Assembly (NCBI GenBank): GCA_021777565.1
Contig: JAJYDJ010000001.1
Location: 1 to 64,000, forward strand
Length of the DNA: 64,000 nucleotides
From: a bacterium
GTDB lineage: Bacteria > Patescibacteria > Microgenomatia > Levybacterales > UBA12049
Direction of reading: 5' to 3'
The position numbers and the translations under genes were made by a program. Every line of letters begins with the position of its first letter. The first letter of the stretch is position 1. Under the pieces are notes generated by a model that made no database searches, was not told the DNA's origin, and saw only the letters and a list, made by a program, of their open reading frames with translations. This document shows, one piece after another, positions 47,978 through 56,000 of this stretch.

Positions 47978-49243
47978 ATGCGTTCACTCATCGCGTTCAC
48001 CGGAAAGTTTTGGGAATGGAGAAAACAATATAAACTTCTTTTTGCCTTGTGTCTGATGTTTTTCTTCTGGACGCTTTTTGACGGGACTGTCTCCTACATC
48101 ACGCCACTTGCTATCAAACAAGCAGGTTTTTCTGACACACTTATTGGATTTATTATCGGGAGTTCATCCATCTTTGGGGCATTGTTTGACATGTTTTTAA
48201 GCAAATTCTTGAAAAGCACACACTTTAGACGAATTTATCTGTTGATGTTTATTCTTTGTTTTGCCTTCCCAGTAGTTTTACTTATTGGCAGGACGCTTTT
48301 TATGTTTGTTTTGGCGATGGCCATCTGGGGACTGTATTTTGACCTGATGAATTTTGGGACACTGGATTTTGTGGGCAGAAAAGCCGATGAATCTGAGCGC
48401 GCTGATCATTTTGGAAGACTCTCTATCTTTAAAGAACTTGGATATATGTTGGCACCACTGGTTGTCGGGTTAGTTATTGGCGAGTCAGATATCATTGGTG
48501 CACCGCCACTGATTCTTATGTGTATTTTCCTCGGTATATCAGTCCTGTTTTTTGTCGTGGTAACAAGTATTTCTAAAAAAGAAAAACAGGAATATATTGA
48601 GGATGAAAAACTTCGTATCCGTAATGTGTTTGTAGAAATTTATCTCTGGCGCACCTTCGGCAGAGCACTGTTCCCGGCACTCGTTCTTTTTACCCTCTTA
48701 AATATTTTTGATTCATTTTTCTGGACGCTCGGTCCACTTTTGGCAGAGTCTTATACCAATCTGCACCCTTTTAACGGCATTCTGTTGACGGTGTACACAC
48801 TGCCGTCTCTTCTGGTGGGGTGGTTTGTGGGTAATGTGACCAGTAAATTTGGCAAAAGGAGAACTGCCTACGGTGCATTCTTCTTAAGTTCAGTTGCCAT
48901 CGCATTTTTCTCCAGTATGCATAACCCCTATCTCATCCTTTTGGATGTCTTTGTTGCGTCATCGTTCCTAGGATTCTCATTCCCAGCACTCAACGGGGCA
49001 TTCTCAGACTATCTGGTCGAGAGTGCCAATCGTGAACGCGAGATAGAGGCACTTGGCGATTTTTATACCAACATTGGATACGTAGTAGGGCCGATGGTTG
49101 CTGGATTACTTGCTGATAAAGTTGGCATTGCAGGATCGTTTAGCTACTTGGGTATTTTCTGTGCCGTGTGCGGAGCACTTCTTTTGGTCATGGCGCCGCG
49201 TAAAATTCATCCTCAAATTGTGGTTCCTCGAAGTATTAGTTAA
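47978..49243 (+). CDS. Major facilitator superfamily transporter
   Basis: This protein has 421 residues with twelve membrane helices in two halves. The loop-2/3 region (FGALFDMFLSKFLKSTHFRRIY) and its repeat (NVTSKFGKRRTAYG) correspond to the MFS D/G-x3-R-x-G motif. The substrate cannot be deduced. A TATGCT -10-like box lies 11 bases before the ATG, without a Shine-Dalgarno. The 3' end overlaps the convergent VKOR gene by 4 bases. Confidence 0.88.
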   Translation: MRSLIAFTGKFWEWRKQYKLLFALCLMFFFWTLFDGTVSYITPLAIKQAGFSDTLIGFIIGSSSIFGALFDMFLSKFLKSTHFRRIYLLMFILCFAFPVVLLIGRTLFMFVLAMAIWGLYFDLMNFGTLDFVGRKADESERADHFGRLSIFKELGYMLAPLVVGLVIGESDIIGAPPLILMCIFLGISVLFFVVVTSISKKEKQEYIEDEKLRIRNVFVEIYLWRTFGRALFPALVLFTLLNIFDSFFWTLGPLLAESYTNLHPFNGILLTVYTLPSLLVGWFVGNVTSKFGKRRTAYGAFFLSSVAIAFFSSMHNPYLILLDVFVASSFLGFSFPALNGAFSDYLVESANREREIEALGDFYTNIGYVVGPMVAGLLADKVGIAGSFSYLGIFCAVCGALLLVMAPRKIHPQIVVPRSIS

Positions 49244-49698
49244 GAAGCAATGACTGGGATGTCATGTCGATAACGCTTCACTACCAATTGCAGCAGTGAG
49301 AGTATCCAAATAAGTGTGTTGAGTGCCTCAACAAAGAGACAATACTGGCAAAACATATGTAACATTTCTGCCTGGACAAATATGAGTATGATCGATATGA
49401 CCAGTGCCATACTTGTAAAGAAAAAAGTTACTTGTGTGAGAAGACGTTGTCGTGTCTCGTGAGAGAGGATTAAAAGCGCTAATAGGAAGACATAATACAG
49501 CGCTCCAATCAATGCAATGGGAATGCCAAAGACAACGGCGTATTGACTGGTCAGAACAGTCTCACAACTCCCACTGACGGAACAAGGGGGAATAATATGG
49601 CGATAATGAACGATGGTTAAGTATGCTGCATCCAAAAAAGCCAGAAATGCAAAAAATGCAGTAGCAAGAGTGATATGCGTACGAGTCAGCAGGTGCAT
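49240..49698 (-). CDS. Vitamin K epoxide reductase family protein (disulfide generation)
   Basis: This protein has 152 residues with four or five membrane helices. The family Cys are present: C39 and C45 in the first loop (PPCSVSGSCETVLTS) and the CXXC at 117-120 (HMFCQYCLF). Bacterial VKOR homologues reoxidise a DsbA-like partner, passing electrons to quinone. A DsbA-like protein is encoded 2.7 kb away (52365-53096), on the other side of the aminopeptidase gene, and is the likely partner. TACAAT-N6-ATG fixes the start. Confidence 0.93.
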   Translation of the reverse strand: MHLLTRTHITLATAFFAFLAFLDAAYLTIVHYRHIIPPCSVSGSCETVLTSQYAVVFGIPIALIGALYYVFLLALLILSHETRQRLLTQVTFFFTSMALVISIILIFVQAEMLHMFCQYCLFVEALNTLIWILSLLQLVVKRYRHDIPVIAS

Positions 49699-49734
49699 AG
49701 AGGTATTGTAGCACAGGAAGAAGACGAAACGGGA

Positions 49735-49764
49735 TTGACGGATAACATCTCTCTACAGTACAAT
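49735..49764 (+). promoter_or_regulatory. Promoter of the aminopeptidase leader
   Basis: TTGACG (49735-49740), 18 bases, TACAAT (49759-49764), 6 bases, ATG of the leader ORF (49771). Confidence 0.65.
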
Positions 49765-49770
49765 CAACAT

Positions 49771-49830
49771 ATGTTCAATAAAAACTTTACCTCCTGGATG
49801 CGCGGTCACCTTATTATTAAGGTTGGCTAG
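49771..49830 (+). CDS. Leader peptide upstream of the M1 aminopeptidase gene
   Basis: This 19-residue ORF, MFNKNFTSWMRGHLIIKVG, begins exactly 6 bases after a TACAAT -10 box, the same spacing as full-size core genes, so it should be translated as a leaderless mRNA. It is followed by competing hairpins and a terminator before the aminopeptidase gene. No single amino acid is strongly enriched (two Phe, one Trp, one Arg, two Ile), so the sensed signal is not obvious. Translation is inferred from the promoter spacing. Confidence 0.55.
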   Translation: MFNKNFTSWMRGHLIIKVG

Positions 49831-49833
49831 GCG

Positions 49834-49885
49834 GTGGGAGTAACGTTTTTTTTCTAGAACCTCCCACAACAAGGGGAGGTTTTTT
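49834..49885 (+). terminator. Attenuator-like terminator before the M1 aminopeptidase gene
   Basis: The terminator stem pairs AACCTCCC (49858-49865) with GGGAGGTT (49874-49881), followed by a T-run to 49885. The competing upstream segment GTGGGAG (49834-49840) is complementary to CTCCCAC (49861-49867) and would disrupt it. A T-rich stretch at 49846-49853 separates the two. Confidence 0.65.
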
Positions 49886-49889
49886 GTAT

Positions 49890-52361
49890 ATGAAAGAATT
49901 ATCTTTTAAACCAACAAACTATCAGGTCACATACACCGTAGATTTTGAAAAATTTACTTTTTCGGCAGAAGAGGTAATGACATTTTCTGTAGTGAAAGCT
50001 ACCAAGGTGCTTACACTGGATGTTGTTGCACTCAGTATAGATGCCTGTCAATTTGAAGGTGAGGACATCGCATATGAAGTTGATGAAAAGAAACACACAT
50101 TGACAATTACGCTGCCAAAAACATTGCCTGCAGGTGAATATGCAGTGACGATACACTTTTCGGGTGCATATAAGGATCAACATGCTGGTTGGTATCGAGC
50201 AAGCTATATGGCTAATGGAGAGAAAAAATATATGCTGACGTCCCATTTTGAGGCAGCAGATGCCCGAAGGGCTCTTCCTTGTGTAGATCACCCAAATTAT
50301 AAAGCCACATTCTCAATAACATTTGTGATGCCAGAGTCCCTGGAAGGACTTTCTAACATGCCTATCGCATCGGTTGAGGAGATAGGTAATGGTATGAAGC
50401 GGGTTGTCTTTGAAGTTTCTCCTAAAATGTCTACGTATCTGCTTTATTTGGGTATTGGAGACTTTGAATATGTAGAAGACGCATATCGTGATGTTATGGT
50501 GCGCGGTGTAGCAGTGAAAGGGAAGGCAGAATATACAAAATTCGCCATTGAGGTAACGAAGAAAACATTGGAATTCTTTGAAGACTACTTCGGTGTGCCA
50601 TATCCACTGCCTAAAATGGATCTGATCGCTGATCCCGACTTTGCGATGGGTGCTATGGAGCAGTGGGGCGCTATTACCTTCCGTGAAACAAGACTTCTAG
50701 TCTATCCAGGCAAAACCTCACTCGCCGCAAGACAACGCTGTGCAGAAACAGTAGCGCACGAGCTGGCCCACCAGTGGTTTGGCAACTTGGTAACTATGAA
50801 GTGGTGGGATAATCTCTGGCTCAACGAAAGTTTCGCGACGGTCATGGCATACAAGACTATTGAAGTGTTATATCCCGAATGGGATCTGTGGACAGAATAC
50901 GTAGAAGATACAGTATTTGATGGCATGGGGCTGGATGTTCTAGCCTCCTCTCATCCGGTTGTGCAGCCTTTAGAGGATGTTTCAGAGGTAGAGAGTCGAT
51001 TTGACGAAATTACCTATGACAAGGGAGGTTCAGTGCTTCGCATGTTGGAGGGATACGTTGGCAAAGAAGCATACAGAGAGGGGCTACAGGCATATATTAA
51101 GAAGTTTGCGTATGCCAATGCCCAAGGAGAGGATTTGTGGGGAGCAATTCAGGAAGCATCAGGGAAACCTGTCACACCTATGATGGAATCGTTCTTAACA
51201 CAAAGTGGGTTCCCACAAGTACAATTCACTCGAGATGGGGATACAGTAATTGTGTCGCAGTCGCAGTTTCTTTTGAATCAGGATGTAGCTTCTGAGAAGA
51301 TTTGGGATATTCCTATTTCAATAAAAGATGTTCATGGAAAAGAATATGCATTCCTTCTTCATAAACAAAAAGAAGAAGTACGTATCCCTGTAGGAGAGAT
51401 AGTGGCCACCAATACTGACTATATGAATTTCTATGTTAGCTCTTGTGATGGAGCACTTGTGGAGGAAATGCGCAAGAATAAAGAGCACATGAATGCTAGA
51501 GAGAAGCTTGGATTTATCCATGATTTGGGCTTTTTGGCAAAAGGATGTGTCCTGCCTATGCTGGAATACCTGAATGTTATCGAGAATTTCTTTGGTTCAG
51601 AACAAGATCCTTCAGTGCTTGGTTACCTGCTTGGCCAATTGGAAGATTTGCATGGACTGGTACCGACCGATGCAGGAGAACGTCTACTTGGGCAGTTGGC
51701 ACGAAGGAGTTTGGAACTATTTGGCTATCGTCCTAAAGAAGGGGAGTCATCACACGTTCCTGCGATGCGTATTGCAGCATTGTATATACTTGGGATGCAG
51801 GATGATACTGACGTCATTGACTTTGCAAAGCAGGCATTTGAAGAGTTCCTTATTGATGAAGCATCACTCCATGCAGATCTGAGAGGAGTAGTGTATGCGC
51901 TTGCAGCATGGCAAAGTAGCGAAAATCACAAAAAACTTCTCTCCTTATATAAGGAGCATGCCGTAGAAGAAGAGAAAACCAAGTTCCTTGCGGCACTGGG
52001 ATACAGTAAAGAGGTAGACCGTATTCAGGACGTGTTATCACTCGCTCTTACCCCTGAAGTTCGTTTTGTCAATCTAATTTACTTAAATCCTGCCTTCCAG
52101 CGCAATCCACACATGAAACCACATGCCTTCCAGTGGCTTGATACCAACTGGGACTTGCTTATGGAACTCAGTGGAGGAGGCATGGGACAGATGCTTCTGC
52201 GCAGAAATATGAAGGCAATCTTACCTGGACATAGCACTCGTGATACAGAAGAGGCTTTGTCATTCCTTGACAAAGTGACAACGCCAACTCTCCAGCAGGC
52301 AAAAAGAGAAGTGCGAGAAGAGATTGAGAATATTAAGAGGTTTGTAAACTACAATAAATAA
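49890..52361 (+). CDS. pepN: M1 family metallo-aminopeptidase (PepN-like)
   Basis: This protein has 823 residues from the ATG at 49890. The zinc site HELAHQWFGNLVTMKWWDNLWLNESFAT (HEXXH at about 290) is complete. The substrate exopeptidase motif, normally GAMEN, reads GAMEQ (about 253-257). The catalytic Tyr region (TYDKGGSVLRMLEGYVG) and the C-terminal ERAP1-like helical domain (about 530-823) are present. It releases N-terminal amino acids from peptides; no signal peptide is seen, so it is cytoplasmic or exported by another route. GGGGAGG from the terminator stem lies about 10 bases before the ATG. Confidence 0.95.
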   Translation: MKELSFKPTNYQVTYTVDFEKFTFSAEEVMTFSVVKATKVLTLDVVALSIDACQFEGEDIAYEVDEKKHTLTITLPKTLPAGEYAVTIHFSGAYKDQHAGWYRASYMANGEKKYMLTSHFEAADARRALPCVDHPNYKATFSITFVMPESLEGLSNMPIASVEEIGNGMKRVVFEVSPKMSTYLLYLGIGDFEYVEDAYRDVMVRGVAVKGKAEYTKFAIEVTKKTLEFFEDYFGVPYPLPKMDLIADPDFAMGAMEQWGAITFRETRLLVYPGKTSLAARQRCAETVAHELAHQWFGNLVTMKWWDNLWLNESFATVMAYKTIEVLYPEWDLWTEYVEDTVFDGMGLDVLASSHPVVQPLEDVSEVESRFDEITYDKGGSVLRMLEGYVGKEAYREGLQAYIKKFAYANAQGEDLWGAIQEASGKPVTPMMESFLTQSGFPQVQFTRDGDTVIVSQSQFLLNQDVASEKIWDIPISIKDVHGKEYAFLLHKQKEEVRIPVGEIVATNTDYMNFYVSSCDGALVEEMRKNKEHMNAREKLGFIHDLGFLAKGCVLPMLEYLNVIENFFGSEQDPSVLGYLLGQLEDLHGLVPTDAGERLLGQLARRSLELFGYRPKEGESSHVPAMRIAALYILGMQDDTDVIDFAKQAFEEFLIDEASLHADLRGVVYALAAWQSSENHKKLLSLYKEHAVEEEKTKFLAALGYSKEVDRIQDVLSLALTPEVRFVNLIYLNPAFQRNPHMKPHAFQWLDTNWDLLMELSGGGMGQMLLRRNMKAILPGHSTRDTEEALSFLDKVTTPTLQQAKREVREEIENIKRFVNYNK

Positions 52362-52364
52362 TTT

Positions 52365-53096
52365 CTATTTTTCTGATCCCATGACTGTATTCTTGAAGTC
52401 GTCATAGTTGGATGCATTCGTAATTGATTTACCATTCACAAAGAAGGTCGGTGTTGCATTTACCCCTGCAGTCGTACCTGCATCTTCTTCATCGTTAATA
52501 AATTTGAGTGTACTATCAGCATTCATATCTTGCTGTAATTTCGTGGTGTCTAGTCCAAGACTTTGTGCATATTTCATGAATTGGGAAGTTGGATCGGGAA
52601 GTTCTGCCCATTCAGACTGGTGCTCAAAAAGGATATCGTTGACTTGCCAGAATTTACCCTGCAGTGAGGCGGCATACGCAAATCTTGCTGAGGCAAGTGC
52701 ATTCTGGTGAATCTGGGTCAGTGGGAAGAAGCGATAAATAAAGTGAATCTTTGATCCTTCTTCTGCAATAAGTTGTTTTACAAATGGATGATAGGCCGCA
52801 CAGGCTGGGCACTGGAAATCTGAGTACTCGATGACCGTTATCTTGGCTTGTGCTGAGCCGGTCGCGATATCTTGTGCAGTAACGGCAGGCGCGGTCATGG
52901 CGGGCGCTTCTGATGGAGCAGTAGCAAGTTTATACAATCCAAATACTGAGGCAATAAGAACGACTGGGATAGTGCCCCATAGAACCCACTTTTTCATCTT
53001 TTGTTGCTTCTCAGATTGTTCTAATTTCTCTTCCCACTCTTGTCTCTCGAGTTTTCTTTGTGCTTTTTTCTCTGCTTTTGTCAGAACCTGATCCAT
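52365..53096 (-). CDS. DsbA-like membrane-anchored thiol-disulfide oxidoreductase
   Basis: This protein has 243 residues. A basic cytoplasmic coiled coil (1-35) precedes one TM helix (about 36-58) and an outer DSBA/Thioredoxin_4 domain with the active site CPAC (C96, C99; 'SDFQCPACAAYHPFV') and the cis-Pro loop NATPTFFVNGK. It introduces disulfides into exported proteins and should be reoxidised by the VKOR protein encoded nearby. TTGCAA-N17-CATTAT-N6-ATG supports the start. It converges on the aminopeptidase gene with a 3-base gap. Confidence 0.94.
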   Translation of the reverse strand: MDQVLTKAEKKAQRKLERQEWEEKLEQSEKQQKMKKWVLWGTIPVVLIASVFGLYKLATAPSEAPAMTAPAVTAQDIATGSAQAKITVIEYSDFQCPACAAYHPFVKQLIAEEGSKIHFIYRFFPLTQIHQNALASARFAYAASLQGKFWQVNDILFEHQSEWAELPDPTSQFMKYAQSLGLDTTKLQQDMNADSTLKFINDEEDAGTTAGVNATPTFFVNGKSITNASNYDDFKNTVMGSEK

Positions 53097-53102
53097 ACCC
53101 CA

Positions 53103-53131
53103 ATAATGACAGAGAAAACAGGAGATTGCAA
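53103..53131 (-). promoter_or_regulatory. Leaderless promoter of the dsbA-like gene
   Basis: On the minus strand TTGCAA (53131-53126), 17 bases, CATTAT (53108-53103), 6 bases, ATG (53096). The -35 box lies 5 bases before the stop codon of the upstream gene. Confidence 0.6.
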
Positions 53132-53135
53132 GAAG

Positions 53136-53876
53136 TTAGGCACCAATTGTCACACCATGGACTTTCACTCGTGGATTACCAGCAGCGACAGCCTCTGCCT
53201 CTTGAAGTAATGTCCCAAGTGGGACAGATCCTGGTTGATTATCCGTGATAACAACAACATGAAAGGGATGTTCGGTAGTAAATCGCTCACCAAATCCATG
53301 TGGCCCCATAGCGATCGCAATTCCTAATTCTACCTGGCGTTGCCCAACTTCAGCACTGCCAAATATGCCCCTACTATGGACAAAACCTAATGGTGCCCCA
53401 TCAACAAGATTTGGATTAAACCCTCGTGCTGTCCCGTCGACATAAAATGTGTCTGCAATATGGACGTGAGCGGGTCTTCTCATGTCACTTGCTGTAATGC
53501 TTCCTTCATAGGGGATACCTAACGCTTCAGCTTTTGTTTGGGCAAATGTTTCTCCATATGCGTCAGAATCACCTTGAAAACCCGCCTCTCTGGCTGCCAG
53601 TGCGGCTGCACCACATCCCGCATGGCTTGTCATCCCGTGAATGGCACCTGAGCCTAAAAGGGGATCTATGACTGAGTCTTCTTCAAGAATACCGCTTCCT
53701 GCAATAAAAGCAACGTTTCTTCCGCGAGGCATACCTTCATCAATACAGGCAACGACCACTGGTTGACCTGGTTCATTGTAGGCATGTTGTATCTGGGGAG
53801 CCTGATCAAATGTTCTCTGATAGTCTCTTTCAGGTTCGGGCTTCCAATACTGCTCAAGTGATTCGGTGTGTGACAT
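53136..53876 (-). CDS. Beta-carbonic-anhydrase-like protein
   Basis: This protein has 246 residues from the ATG at 53876. A frame extending upstream into tRNA-Pro is not used, since TTGACT-N17-TACACT lies directly before this ATG. 'VVVACIDEGM' (C-x-D) and 'MTSHAGCGAAALAARE' (H-x-x-C-G) match the zinc-binding pattern of beta-carbonic anhydrases. The Arg that normally follows in C-x-D-x-R is not in place (C-I-D-E-G). It may be a divergent or inactive member, or a relative with another substrate. Rather long N-terminal and C-terminal extensions are present. Confidence 0.55.
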   Translation of the reverse strand: MSHTESLEQYWKPEPERDYQRTFDQAPQIQHAYNEPGQPVVVACIDEGMPRGRNVAFIAGSGILEEDSVIDPLLGSGAIHGMTSHAGCGAAALAAREAGFQGDSDAYGETFAQTKAEALGIPYEGSITASDMRRPAHVHIADTFYVDGTARGFNPNLVDGAPLGFVHSRGIFGSAEVGQRQVELGIAIAMGPHGFGERFTTEHPFHVVVITDNQPGSVPLGTLLQEAEAVAAGNPRVKVHGVTIGA

Positions 53877-53883
53877 GAGGGAA

Positions 53884-53912
53884 AGTGTAACAAAGAACCC
53901 TACCGAAGTCAA
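53884..53912 (-). promoter_or_regulatory. Promoter of the carbonic-anhydrase-like gene
   Basis: On the minus strand TTGACT (53912-53907), 17 bases, TACACT (53889-53884), 7 bases, ATG (53876). Confidence 0.6.
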
Positions 53913-53937
53913 ACTATAGGTTTCTGCCGCTCTGTCT

Positions 53938-54011
53938 GGTCGGGGTGCCGGGAATTGAACCCGGTGTCTCTTCGTCCCGAACGAAGCGTGATACCGATTC
54001 ACTACACCCCG
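53938..54011 (-). tRNA. tRNA-Pro (CGG)
   Basis: Cloverleaf on the minus strand: acceptor CGGGGTG/CACCCCG, anticodon arm CTTCG-TTCGGGA-CGAAG (anticodon CGG), T-arm CCGGG-TTCAATT-CCCGG, discriminator A and the encoded CCA. Confidence 0.95.
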
Positions 54012-54032
54012 TGAGTTTGGGATGAGTGTATT

Positions 54033-55820
54033 TTAGCACAGGACAGGTATGGTACAATGAGGCCATCTGTCCTCGTAGCTCAGCTGGATAGAGCAGGCCC
54101 GTCCTAAGGGCAAGATCGGAGGTTCGAATCCTCTCGAGGACGCAGAAGACACTTTTTTATCTACAATTGTATAAATTGAAGCTAATTTTGGTGTTCCAAT
54201 CTTTAATTCTTCATAAGTTGGTTGTTTATCAAATAACAACCCAAACATTGCGCCATTTTGGAGTGGATCTGTGCCTCCAAGTATCAATTCGTCTAGGTGT
54301 TCCATATAATATTTGAGGTTATTAATGAGTACCTGTATATTTATTTGTTGCTCATCCTTTTTATCTCTCAGCACTGTTGCTTGCACTCTCTGTAACTCTA
54401 GCTTGTCTATATCTTCTTCCAAAGCCCTGATAGCTACTTCGCTAGTAAGCATTTTTATCTTCCCTGCTAGCATAAGTTGTTGTTCTTTGATTGAGGCTAC
54501 TTGTTGGTCTAGGGAGATAGTATCTTTCATGATGCTTGCTTTTCTCTTTTCCCATTCAGACAAAAGTATTTCTTCCATTCTTTTTCTATATTTGTCTGTA
54601 AAATGCACATTTCCTACAAATGACGTTACTAGATCATGAACATCTTTCAGCTTAACACCAAAGCGTTTATGTCCTCTATTGCAATGATATGCTGGAAAGC
54701 GCTCTCCGGACTTGCCTGGAGTAGCACTGCCATAAAATTCTTTATTACATTTTGGGCAAAGGATTTGTTGCTTAAATGGGTATAGTGGATTAAGTTTATT
54801 CTTTTTCAGCTTCCATTCTTCGATTTGCCCTTTTATAACGAGTACTTCATTCGGATGGTCTTGTTGTTCAATAATTTTTACTTTGCCCCTATTGGCCTTA
54901 TTAAATACCTCTATCGAGACTAATCCGCCGCCATACATTTTAATTGCTTTCCCGCCCGTCCACTTTTCTGTATTGATCCCCGCATAAATTGGATTTCTGA
55001 TATACTCTTGCAATTGTTTTACTGCTAATGGTTTACCACCCGTATGCCCAATAATCTTTGTTCTGTCGTTTTTGTCGTACTTCCGTTTTATTCTGGATAA
55101 AAAACCCCTTGCATTAATTTCATAAACAATTTCTCTATCTGATAGATTACCCTGTTCTCGTAGCTCAAACATGCGAATAAACCAAGAAGATTCTAGCGGA
55201 TGAGGTTTCATTACAGATCGTAAACCGTGCGGAGTTTCTATCTTTACATTTATAAATCCCATTTGTGGCTGTCTTGTTTTATATCCTAATCTTGTATAAT
55301 TAATTTCTGCACCAATCATTCGAGTTAAAATATCTCGTACTTCTGCTTTAGCTCGTTCTGCCTCAAGTAACTCAGTTATCCAAGATGGGCTGTATTCACT
55401 CCACTTATATTGTGTGCCAAGATATGCCAATGTATTGACTGTCTGAGAACTGATAATTCCATATGTATCGATAAGTGTAACTCCTGTCTTTGCAAATTCA
55501 GCTTTAAGATACCCATAAGTTGCACTACCTCCTCTTGTAACTCTATCTATGCTTTTAATAAAAGCAAATTTTATCTTGTTATTTTGATTTTTGCAGTATT
55601 CTATCGCTTTTATAAGAGGTTGTAGATCAATGTCTCCACTTGCTGATTCAGTAAAATCAAATTGTTCTTTTATTACAATCTTGCAGGAATGCATTTGTTC
55701 AACACGACTTATTGCTTGGCCTACTTGCTTTTCTTGATCTTCAAGGCTATCACCGGTAAGTCCCTGTTTTTGACTTGAAACCCTACCTATGCTTATTCCG
55801 TAAAAAACTTGTAACTCCAT
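54033..55820 (-). CDS. Large serine recombinase (tRNA-Arg integrase)
   Basis: This protein has 595 residues. The resolvase domain (1-160) has catalytic Ser15 in IGRVSSQKQ and FIKSIDRVTRGG. The Recombinase domain follows (about 185-300), then a zinc ribbon (CPKCNKEFYG...YHCNRGH, about 355-385) and a coiled coil (about 430-510). The last about 36 residues (after KKVSSASS, RGFEPPILPLGRACSIQLSY...) read antisense through the whole tRNA-Arg gene and beyond, so the natural C-terminus in the excised element must differ. It integrates the element at the tRNA 3' end. It is only distantly related to the tRNA-Asn recombinase. Confidence 0.92.
   Translation of the reverse strand: MELQVFYGISIGRVSSQKQGLTGDSLEDQEKQVGQAISRVEQMHSCKIVIKEQFDFTESASGDIDLQPLIKAIEYCKNQNNKIKFAFIKSIDRVTRGGSATYGYLKAEFAKTGVTLIDTYGIISSQTVNTLAYLGTQYKWSEYSPSWITELLEAERAKAEVRDILTRMIGAEINYTRLGYKTRQPQMGFINVKIETPHGLRSVMKPHPLESSWFIRMFELREQGNLSDREIVYEINARGFLSRIKRKYDKNDRTKIIGHTGGKPLAVKQLQEYIRNPIYAGINTEKWTGGKAIKMYGGGLVSIEVFNKANRGKVKIIEQQDHPNEVLVIKGQIEEWKLKKNKLNPLYPFKQQILCPKCNKEFYGSATPGKSGERFPAYHCNRGHKRFGVKLKDVHDLVTSFVGNVHFTDKYRKRMEEILLSEWEKRKASIMKDTISLDQQVASIKEQQLMLAGKIKMLTSEVAIRALEEDIDKLELQRVQATVLRDKKDEQQINIQVLINNLKYYMEHLDELILGGTDPLQNGAMFGLLFDKQPTYEELKIGTPKLASIYTIVDKKVSSASSRGFEPPILPLGRACSIQLSYEDRWPHCTIPVLC
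54069..54142 (+). tRNA. tRNA-Arg (CCT)
   Basis: Cloverleaf: acceptor GTCCTCG/CGAGGAC, D-stem GCTC/GAGC, anticodon arm GGCCC-GTCCTAA-GGGCA (anticodon CCT), T-arm GGAGG-TTCGAAT-CCTCT, discriminator G. Unlike the two other tRNAs here, no CCA is encoded (CAG follows), as expected if integration replaced the 3' flank. The 27-43 pair is a G-A mismatch. Confidence 0.93.
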
Positions 55821-55838
55821 AGCTTTATGGTAACACTA

Positions 55839-55997
55839 TCATTTGGTAAATCTCAACTTTCCATTCTTTTGGTCGTCTAGAACACGATCTATGATAAGGT
55901 TAGCAAGTATACGCATGCGCTCTTCAATTTCTAATTCTTTTTTATTTTCTTCTAATCCTATCGTGGCGTTTTCAGTTGCAGTAGGCTTATGTATCAT
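55839..55997 (-). CDS. Small ORF (52 residues) before the recombinase gene
   Basis: The ORF begins MIHKPTATENATIGLEENKK and continues as one charged helix (EELEIEERMRILANLIIDRVLDD-type pattern) ending GKLRFTK. GGGAGG lies 7 bases before the ATG. It ends 18 bases before the recombinase start on the same strand, so the two are co-transcribed. It may be a recombination directionality or helper peptide; no family is recognised. The ribosome-binding site lies inside a predicted RNA stem. Confidence 0.6.
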   Translation of the reverse strand: MIHKPTATENATIGLEENKKELEIEERMRILANLIIDRVLDDQKNGKLRFTK

Positions 55998-56000
55998 AAA

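Noticed and set aside
53877..54002. Upstream in-frame extension of the carbonic-anhydrase-like gene into tRNA-Pro
   Set aside because: The extension lies antisense over tRNA-Pro sequence, and a clean promoter with near-leaderless spacing precedes the ATG at 53876.
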